Assembly (NCBI GenBank): GCA_945883755.1
Contig: CAMCXX010000005.1
Coordinates: 1 to 58,845 of the forward strand
Length of the DNA: 58,845 nt
Origin: Bifidobacterium breve
GTDB taxonomy: Bacteria > Actinomycetota > Actinomycetes > Nanopelagicales > Nanopelagicaceae
Direction of reading: 5' to 3'
The notes below the pieces were generated by a model. That model made no database searches and had not been told where the DNA came from. It saw only the letters and a program-made list of their open reading frames with translations. Position numbers and translations under genes: made by a program. This document shows, one piece after another, positions 1 to 9,807 of this stretch. Positions within the stretch are counted from its first letter, which is position 1; every line of letters starts with the position of its first letter.

Positions 1-692
1 CCTTTAGATCTATTTGTCCAGTGTAAAGCGCCTTGCCTAAGATCACACCATCTAAGTTAAGTGCTCTTAATTTAACTAAATCATCGGTATTGGCAACGCC
101 GCCACTTGCAACTATCTTTGCGTGGCTAGCCGAACTTACCTTTGATAACAATTGAAAATTTGGGCCAGTCAATGCGCCATCGGTATCAATATCAGTAACC
201 ACATATCTGGCACAACCCATTTGATCTAATTTACCTATCATCTCAATTAGATCACCAGCCCGCTCACCTGTTCCACGAGCTACCAAACTTGATCCCTGCA
301 CATCTAAGCTAACACTTAACAACTCCTTGTATTTTCCAATGACCATTTCTACCCATGGCAGATCAAGTAGAGCTGAGGTTGCCAGGTTTATCCGTTGTGC
401 CTTAGTAGAGATAGCAAAATCTAAACTCTCTTGATTTATGATGCCACCTGATAGTTGAAACTTTACCGATTTCAAATCAATTAGATCTTTGATCAGCATT
501 CGGTTATCACCAGAACCAAAAGCGGTATCTAAATCAACTAAGTGAATCCAACTTGCTCCTGCTTGGATGAAAGCATCAATAATCTCTGCCGGATTTCCGT
601 ACGAGGTAAGAGTTGCTAGTGAACCCTGTTGCAATCTGGCAGCTTGCCCAGAGCGAATATCAACCGCGGCCAGCAGTTCAATTGGTTTCATA
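1..692 (-). CDS. hisA: Phosphoribosyl isomerase HisA/PriA, C-terminus cut by window edge
   Basis: This enzyme isomerises ProFAR to PRFAR in histidine synthesis. In many Actinobacteria the same protein (PriA) also does the TrpF step of tryptophan synthesis. Translating the minus strand from ATG at 692 gives an open frame to the window edge, about 230 residues of a usual 240-245, so only the last few are missing. Visible (beta/alpha)8 signatures are AAVDIRSG near the N-terminus with the catalytic Asp, WIHLVDLD, LSGGI, VVTDIDTDGALTGPN with the second catalytic Asp, and the phosphate-binding ends VASGGV and VILGKALY. dnaE ends 29 bases upstream, so the two may be cotranscribed. Whether it is bifunctional cannot be decided by eye. 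Confidence 0.9.
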
Positions 693-721
693 GATCAATT
701 CTTAGTATCAAGTTTCAAAAA

Positions 722-3700
722 TCAAATCAGTAAACAATCAGGACCAAGCACAGTTTTTAGGTCGGCAGATAATGAGGGCGATGAGGTTACCTTTAATCCT
801 TCATCTAATTTTAGGGTTGTGAATTTTCCATTCTCATCTAATTGCAGATGAACCTCACGTGCGCCCGGATGTGATCGCAAGATCTCTTTCATTCGTTCGA
901 TGACTGGTGGAGTACACCTAGACATCGCCATTGAGATTGTTAATGGTCCAGTTGGAGTTTTGGTTAAATCAGGCATTGTTAAATCCAGAGCTGAGATTCT
1001 TGCCCGCTCCTCACGCTTATCAACTCTGCCTCTGATTGCGACGACTCGATCCTCTACCAGATTTACACCATGTGTTGCATAAGAGTTAGAAAAGAACATA
1101 ACATCAACAGCACCCTCTAGATCCTCGACCGTAACTATGGCCCAAGGTGTTCCCTGCCGAGAAACTTTTCGCTGTACTTGAGTGATCAATCCACCAATGG
1201 TAATTATTTGATCATGGTTAACATCAATTAACTGGCTAATTGTCATATCAGATGCCGCTCTTAAAATATGTTCGATACCAAGCAAGGGATGATCTGAAAC
1301 ATAAAGTCCAAGCATCTCTCTTTCATAGGATAGGAGCATCGCTTTATCCCATTCTGTCAGCGGAATATCAAGAGCCACTCCATTGATTGCAGTAGCTGAT
1401 GTTTCCAAACCAAAGAGATCAAACTGTCCAATTGACTCTGCCCGCTTGGCTTCTGAGACCGCATCAATTGCCTCTAAATAAACCATCATCAGACCTTTAC
1501 GAGAGTGCTTTAGTGAATCAAAAGCCCCTGCTTTAATTAAGGATTCAATAGTTTTCTTATTGCAAACTGATGCATCTACCTTGCTTAGAAAATCTCCGAA
1601 ACTTTGATACTTACCCTTGGCAACCCGATTGCTAACAATTGATCCAACTACATTCTCGCCAACATTTCTGATCGCCGTTAAACCAAAACGAATATCCGAT
1701 CCCCTTGGCGTGTACTCTGAATCAGATTCATTTACATCTGGCGCCAAAACCTTAATACCCATTCGGCGACACTCATTTAAATAGAGCGCGCTCTTATCTT
1801 TATCATCACGAACGCTGGTCAATAAAGCGGCCATGTACTCAGTTGGATAATTAGCCTTTAAATACGCAGTCCAAAATGAAAGTAGCCCGTAACCTGCACT
1901 GTGAGCACGGTTGAATGCGTAATCCGAGAAAGGAATTAGGGTCTGCCACAATTTTTCAACCGCATCTGCCGAAAACTTATTTGCCTTCATGCCTGATTCA
2001 AAGTGAACCCGCTCCTTGTCGAGGATCTCCTTATTCTTTTTACCCATAGCTTTACGAAGTAGATCTGCTCTACCAAGTGAAAAGCCAGCCACTTTCCTTG
2101 CAATCGAAAGCACTTGTTCCTGATAAACAATTAACCCATAGGTATCTTTTAAAATCTCATTGAGTGGTTGTTCAAGCTCTGGATGAATTGGAACCGGTAA
2201 TTTGCGACCATTTTTATAATCGGCATACTTATTATGTGAATCCTCACCCATTGGGCCAGGACGATATAAGGCAATAACCGCTGAAATATCCTCAAAACTA
2301 TCGGGCGCCATTGAGCGCAGTAGTGCTCTGATTGGAGCGCTATCTAATTGGAATACTCCAAGAGTGTCACCACGAGCTAACAGTTCAAAGGTTTTCTTAT
2401 CTGAAAGAGGTAACTCCTCAAGGACCACCTCTTTACCAAGATTGTTTTTAATATTAATTAAACAATCATCTAAGACCGATAAATTTCGAAGGCCGAGGAA
2501 ATCCATCTTCAATAATCCGGTTGCTTCACACGCGCCCATATCAAATTGGGTAATTATTGCGCCATCCGCCTCACGACGATGAATTGGAATAACATCCAAG
2601 AGCGGCTCTTTACTAAGAATTACACCAGCAGCATGAACGCCCCACTGACGTTTTAAACCTTCGATGCCAAGAGCGGTATCAACAATTTTCTTGGAGTCTG
2701 GATCTGAATCGTAAAGCGCTCTTAACTCGGTCGCCTCGCCATAACGATCATCATTAGGATCAAAGACTCCCTTTAGTGAAATATCCTTACCCATCACCGA
2801 TGGCGGTAGAGATTTAGTTAACCTCTCACCTAACGCATATGGGTAACCTAAAACGCGAGTTGAATCTTTGATCGCTTGCTTAGATTTGATTGTGCCGTAG
2901 GTAATGATTTGAGCAACTCGATCATCACCGTATTTTGTGGTTGCGTATTGAATCATCTCTGATCGCCGGCGCTCATCAAAATCCAAATCAATATCTGGCA
3001 TCGAAATTCGCTCTGGATTTAAAAATCTTTCAAACAATAGACCAAACTTAATTGGGTCTAATCCAGTGATACCAAGTGCATATGAAACTAGTGAACCAGC
3101 AGCTGAACCACGGCCTGGACCTACTCTGATTCCAACCTCACGAGCATGGTTGCAAAGATCTGAAACAACTAAGAAGTAACCAGGAAAACCCATTTTAATC
3201 ATGACATCTAATTCAAAATCTAGCCGCTGTTGATAATCAGCTGGAATCTTGCCTTCTAATCTTTTACTCAAACCAAGATTGGCCTGCTTGATCAGCCAAG
3301 AATCCTCACTTTCGCCATTTGGCACGGTGAATCTTGGCAGCAGATTTTCACCTTCACGCATTGTTGTATTACAACGCTGCGCAATTAATAATGTGTTATC
3401 GCAACTTTCGGGGAAATCCTTGAACAGCTCTCTCATCTGTTTGGCACTCTTCAAATAAAATTCAGAGTTCTCAAATTTAAATCGTTTTGGATCAGCCAAA
3501 GTAGATCCCGATTGAATGCACAAGAGCACCTCATGTGCAGCTGAATCTTCATGATGGGTGTAATGCAGATCATTAGTTGCCAGTAGCGGCATATTTAACT
3601 CTTTGCCTAATTTAATTAAATCCTTAAAACTTCGGCTTTCAATCTCAATATTGTGATCCATAATCTCCAAAAAGTAATTATCTCTTCCGAAGATATCTTG

Positions 3701-4249
3701 CAGCTCACTAGCCGCTTTAACCGCCTCTTTATAACCACCCATTCGAAGTCGAGTTTGTATTTCACCACCTGCGCAGCCGGTAGTTGCGATTATTCCTTTT
3801 GCGTACTGAGAGAGTAACTCTCGATCCATTCGAGGCTTGTAGTAAAAACCTTCAAGAGAGGCTAAAGATGAAAGCTTGAAGAGATTGGATAAACCTAAAT
3901 TATCCTCTGCCAGTAGCGTCATATGTGTGTATGCGCCACCACCAGATACATCATCTTCGCCACCCTCGGCCCACTTAACGCGACGCTTATCAAATCTTGA
4001 TTCTGGGGCAACGTAAGCTTCAATTCCAATTATTGGTTTAACTCCTGCTTTTTTAGCTAACTTATGAAATTCAAAGGCGCCAAAAACATTTCCATGATCG
4101 GTCATAGCCACTGCTGGCATTTGCTGCCGGGCGACCTCTTCTACTAACTCTGAGATCTTTGCTGCTCCATCAAGCATTGAGTATTCAGTGTGCACATGAA
4201 GATGCACAAAATTCTCACTATCTTTGAGATTGGATGGTTTATCAGACAT
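722..4249 (-). CDS. dnaE: DNA polymerase III subunit alpha (replicative, DnaE1)
   Basis: This is the catalytic subunit of the replicative DNA polymerase. At 1175 residues it has the usual DnaE1 length. The N-terminal PHP domain keeps its metal-ligand pattern (FVHLHVHTEYS, then AMTDHGNVFG). The palm carries the catalytic acidic motif PDIDLDFDERR, and the finger region includes GVHAAGVILS and YRPGPM. A C-terminal OB fold (ITIGGLITQVQRK) follows the helix-hairpin-helix region. The start ATG precedes MSDKPSN; rluD ends 31 bases upstream. A second, error-prone DnaE-type polymerase lies at 28553-31909, so this copy is the housekeeping one. Confidence 0.97.
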   Translation of the reverse strand: MSDKPSNLKDSENFVHLHVHTEYSMLDGAAKISELVEEVARQQMPAVAMTDHGNVFGAFEFHKLAKKAGVKPIIGIEAYVAPESRFDKRRVKWAEGGEDDVSGGGAYTHMTLLAEDNLGLSNLFKLSSLASLEGFYYKPRMDRELLSQYAKGIIATTGCAGGEIQTRLRMGGYKEAVKAASELQDIFGRDNYFLEIMDHNIEIESRSFKDLIKLGKELNMPLLATNDLHYTHHEDSAAHEVLLCIQSGSTLADPKRFKFENSEFYLKSAKQMRELFKDFPESCDNTLLIAQRCNTTMREGENLLPRFTVPNGESEDSWLIKQANLGLSKRLEGKIPADYQQRLDFELDVMIKMGFPGYFLVVSDLCNHAREVGIRVGPGRGSAAGSLVSYALGITGLDPIKFGLLFERFLNPERISMPDIDLDFDERRRSEMIQYATTKYGDDRVAQIITYGTIKSKQAIKDSTRVLGYPYALGERLTKSLPPSVMGKDISLKGVFDPNDDRYGEATELRALYDSDPDSKKIVDTALGIEGLKRQWGVHAAGVILSKEPLLDVIPIHRREADGAIITQFDMGACEATGLLKMDFLGLRNLSVLDDCLINIKNNLGKEVVLEELPLSDKKTFELLARGDTLGVFQLDSAPIRALLRSMAPDSFEDISAVIALYRPGPMGEDSHNKYADYKNGRKLPVPIHPELEQPLNEILKDTYGLIVYQEQVLSIARKVAGFSLGRADLLRKAMGKKNKEILDKERVHFESGMKANKFSADAVEKLWQTLIPFSDYAFNRAHSAGYGLLSFWTAYLKANYPTEYMAALLTSVRDDKDKSALYLNECRRMGIKVLAPDVNESDSEYTPRGSDIRFGLTAIRNVGENVVGSIVSNRVAKGKYQSFGDFLSKVDASVCNKKTIESLIKAGAFDSLKHSRKGLMMVYLEAIDAVSEAKRAESIGQFDLFGLETSATAINGVALDIPLTEWDKAMLLSYEREMLGLYVSDHPLLGIEHILRAASDMTISQLIDVNHDQIITIGGLITQVQRKVSRQGTPWAIVTVEDLEGAVDVMFFSNSYATHGVNLVEDRVVAIRGRVDKREERARISALDLTMPDLTKTPTGPLTISMAMSRCTPPVIERMKEILRSHPGAREVHLQLDENGKFTTLKLDEGLKVTSSPSLSADLKTVLGPDCLLI

Positions 4250-4280
4250 GGGATGGTGAGATTACTACTGCCAAGAATTT

Positions 4281-5219
4281 CTAGCGTTGATTATCGGCCA
4301 GTAGGGCAAGTGAGCGTGTCAGATCCTCTGGATACTGCGCTGTAAATGAGATTACCTGACCGGTTGCGGGGTGCTTAAAGGCTAGATCTTTCGCATGTAA
4401 CCATGGTCTGGTGATTTGCATTCTTTGCGCTAGCGAAGGATCTGCGCCATAAGTTAGATCGCCAACTAATGGATGGTGCAACGCCGAAAAGTGAACTCGG
4501 ATTTGGTGAGTCCTGCCAGTTTCCAACTCAATCTCCATTAGTGAAACTGCTGGAAATATCTCAAGGGTTTTGTAATGTGTAATTGAGGCCTTGCCATTAG
4601 CAACTACTGCAAAACGGTAATCCTCTCTGGGATGGCGATCAATCGGTGCATCGATGGTGCCAGTAGTTGGATCCATATGACCTTGAATTAATGCATGATA
4701 AATCTTTGAAACAGTGCGCTCTCTAAATTGATCCTTTAAACTGCTATAAGCCTTCTCATTTTTAGCAACAACCATTAAACCAGAGGTTCCGACATCTAAT
4801 CTATGTACGACTCCCTGTCGCTCTGCCGCACCTGATGTTGCCAATTGATACCCAGCTGCAAAGATCGCACCTACAACTGTGGCACCTCGCCAACCCGGGC
4901 TGGGATGGGCTGCAATACCGACTGGCTTATTTATGACAATCACATACTCATCATCATAAACAACATCTAATCCATCGATCGGCGTAGCGGTTAACTTCGC
5001 TTCTCCCTTAACAGCTGGCATCAAAATTTCGATTTGATCATTGGTACTTACCTTAAAAGATTTGCTGACCGGCTTTCCATCACAAGAAATTTCGGCTGCT
5101 TCGATTAAACCAACAACTACAGTTCTGGATAAACCTAGTAGTCGAGAGAGTGCGGTATCAATACGTTCATTATTTAAACCATCCGGGATGATTAAGGATC
5201 TTGATTCGCGTTCAATCAT
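4281..5219 (-). CDS. rluD: Ribosomal large subunit pseudouridine synthase, RluD/RluA family
   Basis: This enzyme converts uridines to pseudouridine in 23S rRNA. An N-terminal S4 RNA-binding domain (ERIDTALSRLLGLSR) is followed by the RluA-type catalytic domain with the HRLD motif, VVHRLDVGTSGLMVVAK, where the Asp is the nucleophile. GRTHQIRVH near the C-terminus is also characteristic. I chose ATG at 5219 (MIERESRS, 312 residues), which overlaps the end of lspA by 8 bases. Longer in-frame starts would only add residues overlapping lspA. Which uridines it modifies cannot be told from sequence, but lspA-rluD adjacency is common in Actinobacteria. Confidence 0.92.
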   Translation of the reverse strand: MIERESRSLIIPDGLNNERIDTALSRLLGLSRTVVVGLIEAAEISCDGKPVSKSFKVSTNDQIEILMPAVKGEAKLTATPIDGLDVVYDDEYVIVINKPVGIAAHPSPGWRGATVVGAIFAAGYQLATSGAAERQGVVHRLDVGTSGLMVVAKNEKAYSSLKDQFRERTVSKIYHALIQGHMDPTTGTIDAPIDRHPREDYRFAVVANGKASITHYKTLEIFPAVSLMEIELETGRTHQIRVHFSALHHPLVGDLTYGADPSLAQRMQITRPWLHAKDLAFKHPATGQVISFTAQYPEDLTRSLALLADNQR

Positions 5220-5712
5220 CTGGTTTCTCATTATTTTCACTAGGACCATAAAATTCAATATTTTTAATTGATAAAATCGTAACCAGAACTGCCGCGCAAA
5301 CAACAGCTGAATCAGCTATGTTAAAAATTGGCCAGTTTGGTAATTGAATCCAATCAACTACCTCTCCCCGCAACATGCCTGGCTCTCTAAATATTCGATC
5401 AGCTAAGTTTCCGAAGATGCCACCGAGCGCCAAACCCAGGGCAATCGCCCATGGCGTTGATTTAACTCTGCGACCATAGTAAAAAATAACAACTGCCATC
5501 GAAATGGCAAAAACCGAGAGAAAAATAGTTGCATTACTGGCCAAACTAAATGCAGCTCCAGAATTGAAAACTAGATTAAATCGTAGAAGATCACCAATTA
5601 CATTGATAGATCCATCTGATAGAAGTCTTATTGCTAGCTCTTTACTTGCATAATCAAAGAGAAAAACAAGCAATGCCGTTACAGCTAGCCATTTACGTTG
5701 GTATAAGTTCAG
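5212..5712 (-). CDS. lspA: Lipoprotein signal peptidase (signal peptidase II), probable CTG start
   Basis: This membrane aspartyl protease cleaves the signal peptide of prolipoproteins after lipid attachment. The two catalytic Asp regions are clear: GNLADRIF and VVDWIQ with FNIADSA; NSGAAFS is also conserved. Starting at the first ATG/GTG/TTG (TTG at 5673) removes half of the first membrane helix. The frame is open back to a CTG at 5712 that overlaps the TGA of the upstream dksA-like gene (CTGA). Starting there restores NLYQRKWLAVTALLVFLFDY as an ordinary LspA N-terminus of 166 residues. The CTG start is inference. It lies between the dksA-like gene and rluD in one operon. Confidence 0.88.
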   Translation of the reverse strand: MNLYQRKWLAVTALLVFLFDYASKELAIRLLSDGSINVIGDLLRFNLVFNSGAAFSLASNATIFLSVFAISMAVVIFYYGRRVKSTPWAIALGLALGGIFGNLADRIFREPGMLRGEVVDWIQLPNWPIFNIADSAVVCAAVLVTILSIKNIEFYGPSENNEKPDD

Positions 5713-6521
5713 CGACGTTCCTCTTTTTGTTTACACGCCATACATAGGGTCGCTCTAGGAAATACCTGCAAGCGAGCCTTGCCAATGTAATTTCCGCAAT
5801 CTTCGCACTTTCCATAAGTTTTACCATTGATACGATCTAAGGCACGTTCAGTTTGCTGGACCATATCCCGAGCGTTGTAAACCAAAGACATCTCATGCTC
5901 TCGTTCAAATGTTTTTGCGCCAGCATCTGCTTGATCATCGCCGGCACCGACGCCAGCGGCTTCAACTAGATCCTCCATCTCCGCTTCTGCGGTAGCCAAC
6001 TCTTTCTGTAATCGAATGAGATCCTTCGCCAACTCGGATTTTAAAGATTTAAGTTCAGTTGCGGTGAAAGCATTCTCGCCTTCTTCAATAATAAATGGAG
6101 CCGGTGCACTTTTAATTGGCTTGAGTGCAGCAGCTTTTTTTGATTTGATAACTGGTTTTGGTGGCGGCAACATCGTTAAACGACGTTCTGCAACAATCGG
6201 CGCCACATTTGCATTAGGCATTGTTGAAGTAACTGAGATTGTGGTTGATGATCCAGAGGTTGAAGTTTGTAACTTGGCTGGAAATGGTTTGCCCGGAGCC
6301 TTCTTAGCTGAACTTTTTGCAAGGGATGGCTTAACAATATTTGGTGAGCGAGTAGGGGCTTTTTTATTTGTAGCTTTTTTTGTTGTCGTTCTCTTGGCTG
6401 TTGATTTCTTGGCTGGTGCTTTCTTTGCTACCGCTTTCTTAGCAGCGCTCTTGGCTGGTTTTTTTGGAACCACTTTTTTAGATTGAGCCTTTTTGCCACT
6501 CTTTTTGAATAATTTTTTCAT
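5709..6521 (-). CDS. DksA/TraR-type zinc-finger protein with histone H1-like Lys/Ala-rich N-terminus
   Basis: The C-terminal half is a TraR/DksA domain: a predicted coiled coil (about residues 165-235) with DDQADAG near its tip, then a C4 zinc finger CEDCG...CMAC and the end KQKEERR. The N-terminal 85 residues are a low-complexity basic tail of AKK/APAKK-type repeats like histone H1. This architecture occurs in other Actinobacteria next to lspA, as far as I recall. The likely role is an RNA polymerase secondary-channel or nucleoid-associated regulator; the exact function is unknown. ATG at 6521 (MKKLFKKSGKK, 270 residues) was chosen because GGGGG lies about 12 bases upstream. It is divergent from ileS and first in an operon with lspA and rluD. 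Confidence 0.85.
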   Translation of the reverse strand: MKKLFKKSGKKAQSKKVVPKKPAKSAAKKAVAKKAPAKKSTAKRTTTKKATNKKAPTRSPNIVKPSLAKSSAKKAPGKPFPAKLQTSTSGSSTTISVTSTMPNANVAPIVAERRLTMLPPPKPVIKSKKAAALKPIKSAPAPFIIEEGENAFTATELKSLKSELAKDLIRLQKELATAEAEMEDLVEAAGVGAGDDQADAGAKTFEREHEMSLVYNARDMVQQTERALDRINGKTYGKCEDCGNYIGKARLQVFPRATLCMACKQKEERR

Positions 6522-6580
6522 TGTTGCAACTACCCCCTGAAGGGGCAAAGATTATGCGTTGTTATGCCTAATTACCAACC
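6522..6580 (-). promoter_or_regulatory. Candidate promoter and leader hairpin of the dksA-like operon
   Basis: Reading the minus strand, TTGGTA is followed after 18 bases by TAATCT, a plausible -35/-10 pair. The leader downstream contains CCCC-TTCA-GGGG, whose 3' arm includes the G-run serving as the ribosome binding site, so the hairpin could limit translation. This is pattern reading only. Confidence 0.4.
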
Positions 6581-6596
6581 GCCACCCGCATCAAGT

Positions 6597-6602
6597 TAGA
6601 AT
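6597..6602 (+). promoter_or_regulatory. -10 element of ileS (TAGAAT)
   Basis: TAGAAT lies 5 bases before the GTG at 6608. This fits the TANNNT-N6-start pattern repeated at many genes of this window and suggests a leaderless ileS mRNA. Only about 86 bases separate ileS from the divergent dksA-like gene, and no T-box motif is present. Confidence 0.5.
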
Positions 6603-6607
6603 GAAGG

Positions 6608-9600
6608 GTGAATATGAAGGGTAATCAAGATCAGGGTGCCACCAGAGGTAAAATTGGTGATAACTCTGTCAAACGCATTAGATCATTACCCGCACAAATT
6701 GATCTTCCAGCAATGGAGTCGCAGATCCTGCAATATTGGCAGGAGAATAATATTTTCGAAAAATCAGTTTCAACGCGTGATGGTTCACCACGTTGGAGCT
6801 TTTATGAAGGCCCACCAACTGCAAATGGTAAACCTGGGACTCATCACATTGAAGCTCGAGTCTTTAAGGATCTCTTTCCTCGCTTTCAAACAATGAAGGG
6901 AAAGCAGGTAATTCGAAAAGCTGGTTGGGATTGTCATGGCCTACCAGTTGAAATTGCAGTTGAAAAAGAATTGGGGTTTACTGGAAAAGCAGATATTGAA
7001 AAATACGGCGTTGCGCAGTTCAATGATAAGTGTCGAGAGTCGGTGCAACGACATGTAGGTGAGTTCACTGAGATGACAAAACGAATGGGTTTCTGGGTTG
7101 ATTTTGATGAAGCTTATTGGACCATGTCACCTGAGTATGTAGAGAGTGTCTGGTGGTCACTTCAACAAATTTGGAAAAAGGGCTTACTGGTTCAAGATCA
7201 TCGAGTTGCACCTTACTGCCCACGATGCGGCACCGGATTATCTGATCACGAGTTAGCACAAGGCTATGAAAATATTAAGGATCCATCGGTATTTGTAAGA
7301 TTTGCGGCAACATCTGGTGAATTAGCAAAATTAAAGGCATCACTCCTTGTTTGGACGACAACACCTTGGACATTGGTTGCTAACACCGCAATCGCAGTTA
7401 ATCCAAAGGTAGATTACCAAGTCGTAGAAGTAGCGGTTGATGAAAAGATGGAGCGTTTGGTAATTGCAGCTGATTTAGCAGCTGTGCTTGGTGATGATCG
7501 TAAAGTTATCGCCACCTTTAAGGGTACAGATCTTGAACATACAACTTACGCCAGACCCTTTGATTTTGTTGAAATTCCAAATGCTCATTTTATTGTTCTT
7601 GCCGATTATGTAACGGTCGAGGATGGCACCGGCTTGGTACATCAGTCACCAGCCTTTGGTGCAGATGATCTTGAAGTTTGCCGTCGCTACAACCTACCGG
7701 TTATCAATCCAATTAACCCAGATGGCCACTTTCAAAGTGATATTCCAATCGCGGGTGGCAAATTCTTTAAAGATGCTGATAAGGATTTAATCAAGGATTT
7801 AAAACAACGCGGCCTGTTGTATAAAAGCTCACAATTTGAACACTCCTATCCCCACTGTTGGCGTTGCCACACCGCATTGATGTATTACGCACAGCCATCT
7901 TGGTATATCAGAACAACCATGATCAAGGATGATCTACTTCGTGAAAATAAGAAAACCAATTGGCATCCAGAGACGATTAAAACTGGACGATTTGGCGATT
8001 GGTTAAATAACAATATTGACTGGGCGGTTTCTCGCAACCGTTACTGGGGAACCCCGCTTCCGATCTGGCGCTGCGAAAACAAACATGAGGTATGTATTGG
8101 ATCATTATCTGAGTTAAGTCAGCTATCAGGTAAGGAGCTAAGCAATTTAGATCCACACCGACCATTTGTTGATGACATTACCTTCCCATGCGCCGAATGT
8201 AATTTAATGATGAATCGAATCCCAGAAGTTATTGATTGCTGGTACGACTCCGGCGCTATGCCCTTTGCACAATGGGGTTATCCGCACAAGGAAGGTTCAA
8301 AACAATCATTTGAAGCTGCATATCCAGCTGATTTTATTTGTGAAGCAATAGATCAAACCCGTGGTTGGTTTTACACACTTATGGCGATTGGTACCTTAGT
8401 TTTTGAGAAATCATCTTATAAAACTGTTTTATGTTTAGGTCATATCTTGGACAAAGATGGCCGAAAGATGAGTAAGCATCTAGGAAATGTTCTAGAACCA
8501 ATGGCGCTGATGGATCAACATGGTGCAGATGCGGTTCGTTGGTACATGTTAGCTGCTGGCTCTCCGTGGAGTGCTCGCCGGGTTGGCCATGATGCAATTT
8601 CCGATGTAGTAAGAAAATCCTTATTGACCTACTGGAACACCATCTCTTTTTTCACCCTCTATGCAAAGGCGGCAAATTTTAAGGTCACCTCATTACCAAG
8701 TAAGCCCTCGGTTATGGATCGATGGATAATTTCAGAGTTGAACCGAGTAATCGATGGTGTTGATCAAGCATTAGAGAGTTTTGATTCGCAATTAGCAGGC
8801 AATCTACTTAGCGCCTTTATTGATGATTTATCCAATTGGTATGTGCGCAGATCTCGTAGAAGATTTTGGGATGGTGACCTAGATTCATTAAATACTCTTT
8901 ACTACTGTCTTAAGAATCTAACATTGCTGTTAGCGCCAATGGTCCCCTTTATCTCAGAGCATGTCTGGCAAGAGTTGGTAAAGCTGGCCGAAGATGATGA
9001 GTGTGAGTCTGTCCATTTAGCTAACTTTCCAGTTGCAAATAAGAAGGTAATTGATCAACAGCTCTCAATCTCTGTGGCATTATCTAGAAGATTAGTTGAG
9101 TTAGGTCGCGCAGCAAGAGCTGAATCCAAGGTTAAAATTCGCCAACCGCTAGCCAGAGCTCTGATCGCAGCGCCTGGTTGGCAGAAGATGGCGCCAGAGA
9201 TTCAAGCAGATATCGCTGATGAGTTAAACATCCTGCAGATTGCAGATATCAGCTCTGCCGGTGCCGACCTGGTTGATATTTCGATCAAGGCAAACTTCAA
9301 ATCAATTGGTGCTCGCTATGGTGGCGATGTACAACCAATTGCTAGCAAAATCTCTCAAATTGATGCCACTCAATTGGTTAAATCTCTGCGCCTAAAATCA
9401 CCTACGCAGATTGAATATCAAATTGATGGTCAAAGCAAGAGCGCCAGCATTGAGTTGGATGATCTGATAATTACTGAAACTCCAAAAAGTGGATGGTCGG
9501 TGAGCTCTCATAATGGTGAGTCGGTTGCTTTGGATTTAACACTGACGCCAGACTTAATTAAAGCTGGATTAGTTCGAGAAGCAATCCGTGCCATTCAAGA

Positions 9601-9799
9601 GGAGCGCAAAAGCATCGGCTTAGATATTAGTGATCGGATAATTGTAAATTGGAATGCGCCAGCTGATTTAGCGGAAGCGATTAATGGGGCTATCGATGAG
9701 ATCTCAACTGAGGTTTTAGCGACACAAATGATTCAAATTAAAGCTGAAAGCACAAGTAAGAGTGAGATTGGGCTTTGGTTAAAACTTACCAAAAGTTAA
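6608..9799 (+). CDS. ileS: Isoleucyl-tRNA synthetase, type 2
   Basis: This enzyme charges tRNA-Ile and edits mischarged Val-tRNA. The 1063-residue protein has the class I HIGH-equivalent in its type-2 form (PTANGKPGTHH), a CP1 editing domain (LLVWTTTPWTLVANT), zinc-ligand-like Cys pairs (CPRCG, CWRC) and the KMSKS-equivalent GRKMSKHLGN. GTHH and the length place it with the eukaryote-like type-2 enzymes typical of Actinobacteria, often less sensitive to mupirocin. GTG at 6608 is used because of the -10 element just upstream; ATG at 6614 is possible. Its 3' end converges on yggT with 8 bases between, and no terminator is visible. Confidence 0.97.
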   Translation: MNMKGNQDQGATRGKIGDNSVKRIRSLPAQIDLPAMESQILQYWQENNIFEKSVSTRDGSPRWSFYEGPPTANGKPGTHHIEARVFKDLFPRFQTMKGKQVIRKAGWDCHGLPVEIAVEKELGFTGKADIEKYGVAQFNDKCRESVQRHVGEFTEMTKRMGFWVDFDEAYWTMSPEYVESVWWSLQQIWKKGLLVQDHRVAPYCPRCGTGLSDHELAQGYENIKDPSVFVRFAATSGELAKLKASLLVWTTTPWTLVANTAIAVNPKVDYQVVEVAVDEKMERLVIAADLAAVLGDDRKVIATFKGTDLEHTTYARPFDFVEIPNAHFIVLADYVTVEDGTGLVHQSPAFGADDLEVCRRYNLPVINPINPDGHFQSDIPIAGGKFFKDADKDLIKDLKQRGLLYKSSQFEHSYPHCWRCHTALMYYAQPSWYIRTTMIKDDLLRENKKTNWHPETIKTGRFGDWLNNNIDWAVSRNRYWGTPLPIWRCENKHEVCIGSLSELSQLSGKELSNLDPHRPFVDDITFPCAECNLMMNRIPEVIDCWYDSGAMPFAQWGYPHKEGSKQSFEAAYPADFICEAIDQTRGWFYTLMAIGTLVFEKSSYKTVLCLGHILDKDGRKMSKHLGNVLEPMALMDQHGADAVRWYMLAAGSPWSARRVGHDAISDVVRKSLLTYWNTISFFTLYAKAANFKVTSLPSKPSVMDRWIISELNRVIDGVDQALESFDSQLAGNLLSAFIDDLSNWYVRRSRRRFWDGDLDSLNTLYYCLKNLTLLLAPMVPFISEHVWQELVKLAEDDECESVHLANFPVANKKVIDQQLSISVALSRRLVELGRAARAESKVKIRQPLARALIAAPGWQKMAPEIQADIADELNILQIADISSAGADLVDISIKANFKSIGARYGGDVQPIASKISQIDATQLVKSLRLKSPTQIEYQIDGQSKSASIELDDLIITETPKSGWSVSSHNGESVALDLTLTPDLIKAGLVREAIRAIQEERKSIGLDISDRIIVNWNAPADLAEAINGAIDEISTEVLATQMIQIKAESTSKSEIGLWLKLTKS

Positions 9800-9807
9800 T
9801 GGGAAAG

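Noticed and set aside
722-4249. Intein or frameshift in dnaE
   Set aside because: Length and motif order match ordinary DnaE1 without insertion or break.
6016-6486. 156-residue hydrophobic ORF on the plus strand
   Set aside because: It is the antisense shadow of the Lys/Ala-rich tail of the dksA-like gene; its Phe/Ala/Leu composition follows from that low-complexity sequence.
6541-6607. T-box riboswitch upstream of ileS, as known in other Actinobacteria
   Set aside because: Only about 86 bases separate ileS from the divergent gene, no T-box core or specifier stem is visible, and a -10 lies 5 bases before the start.
6601-6624. Short leader peptide MKGEYEG overlapping the ileS start
   Set aside because: No ribosome binding site, it overlaps the gene start, and an out-of-frame 7-codon ORF is expected by chance.
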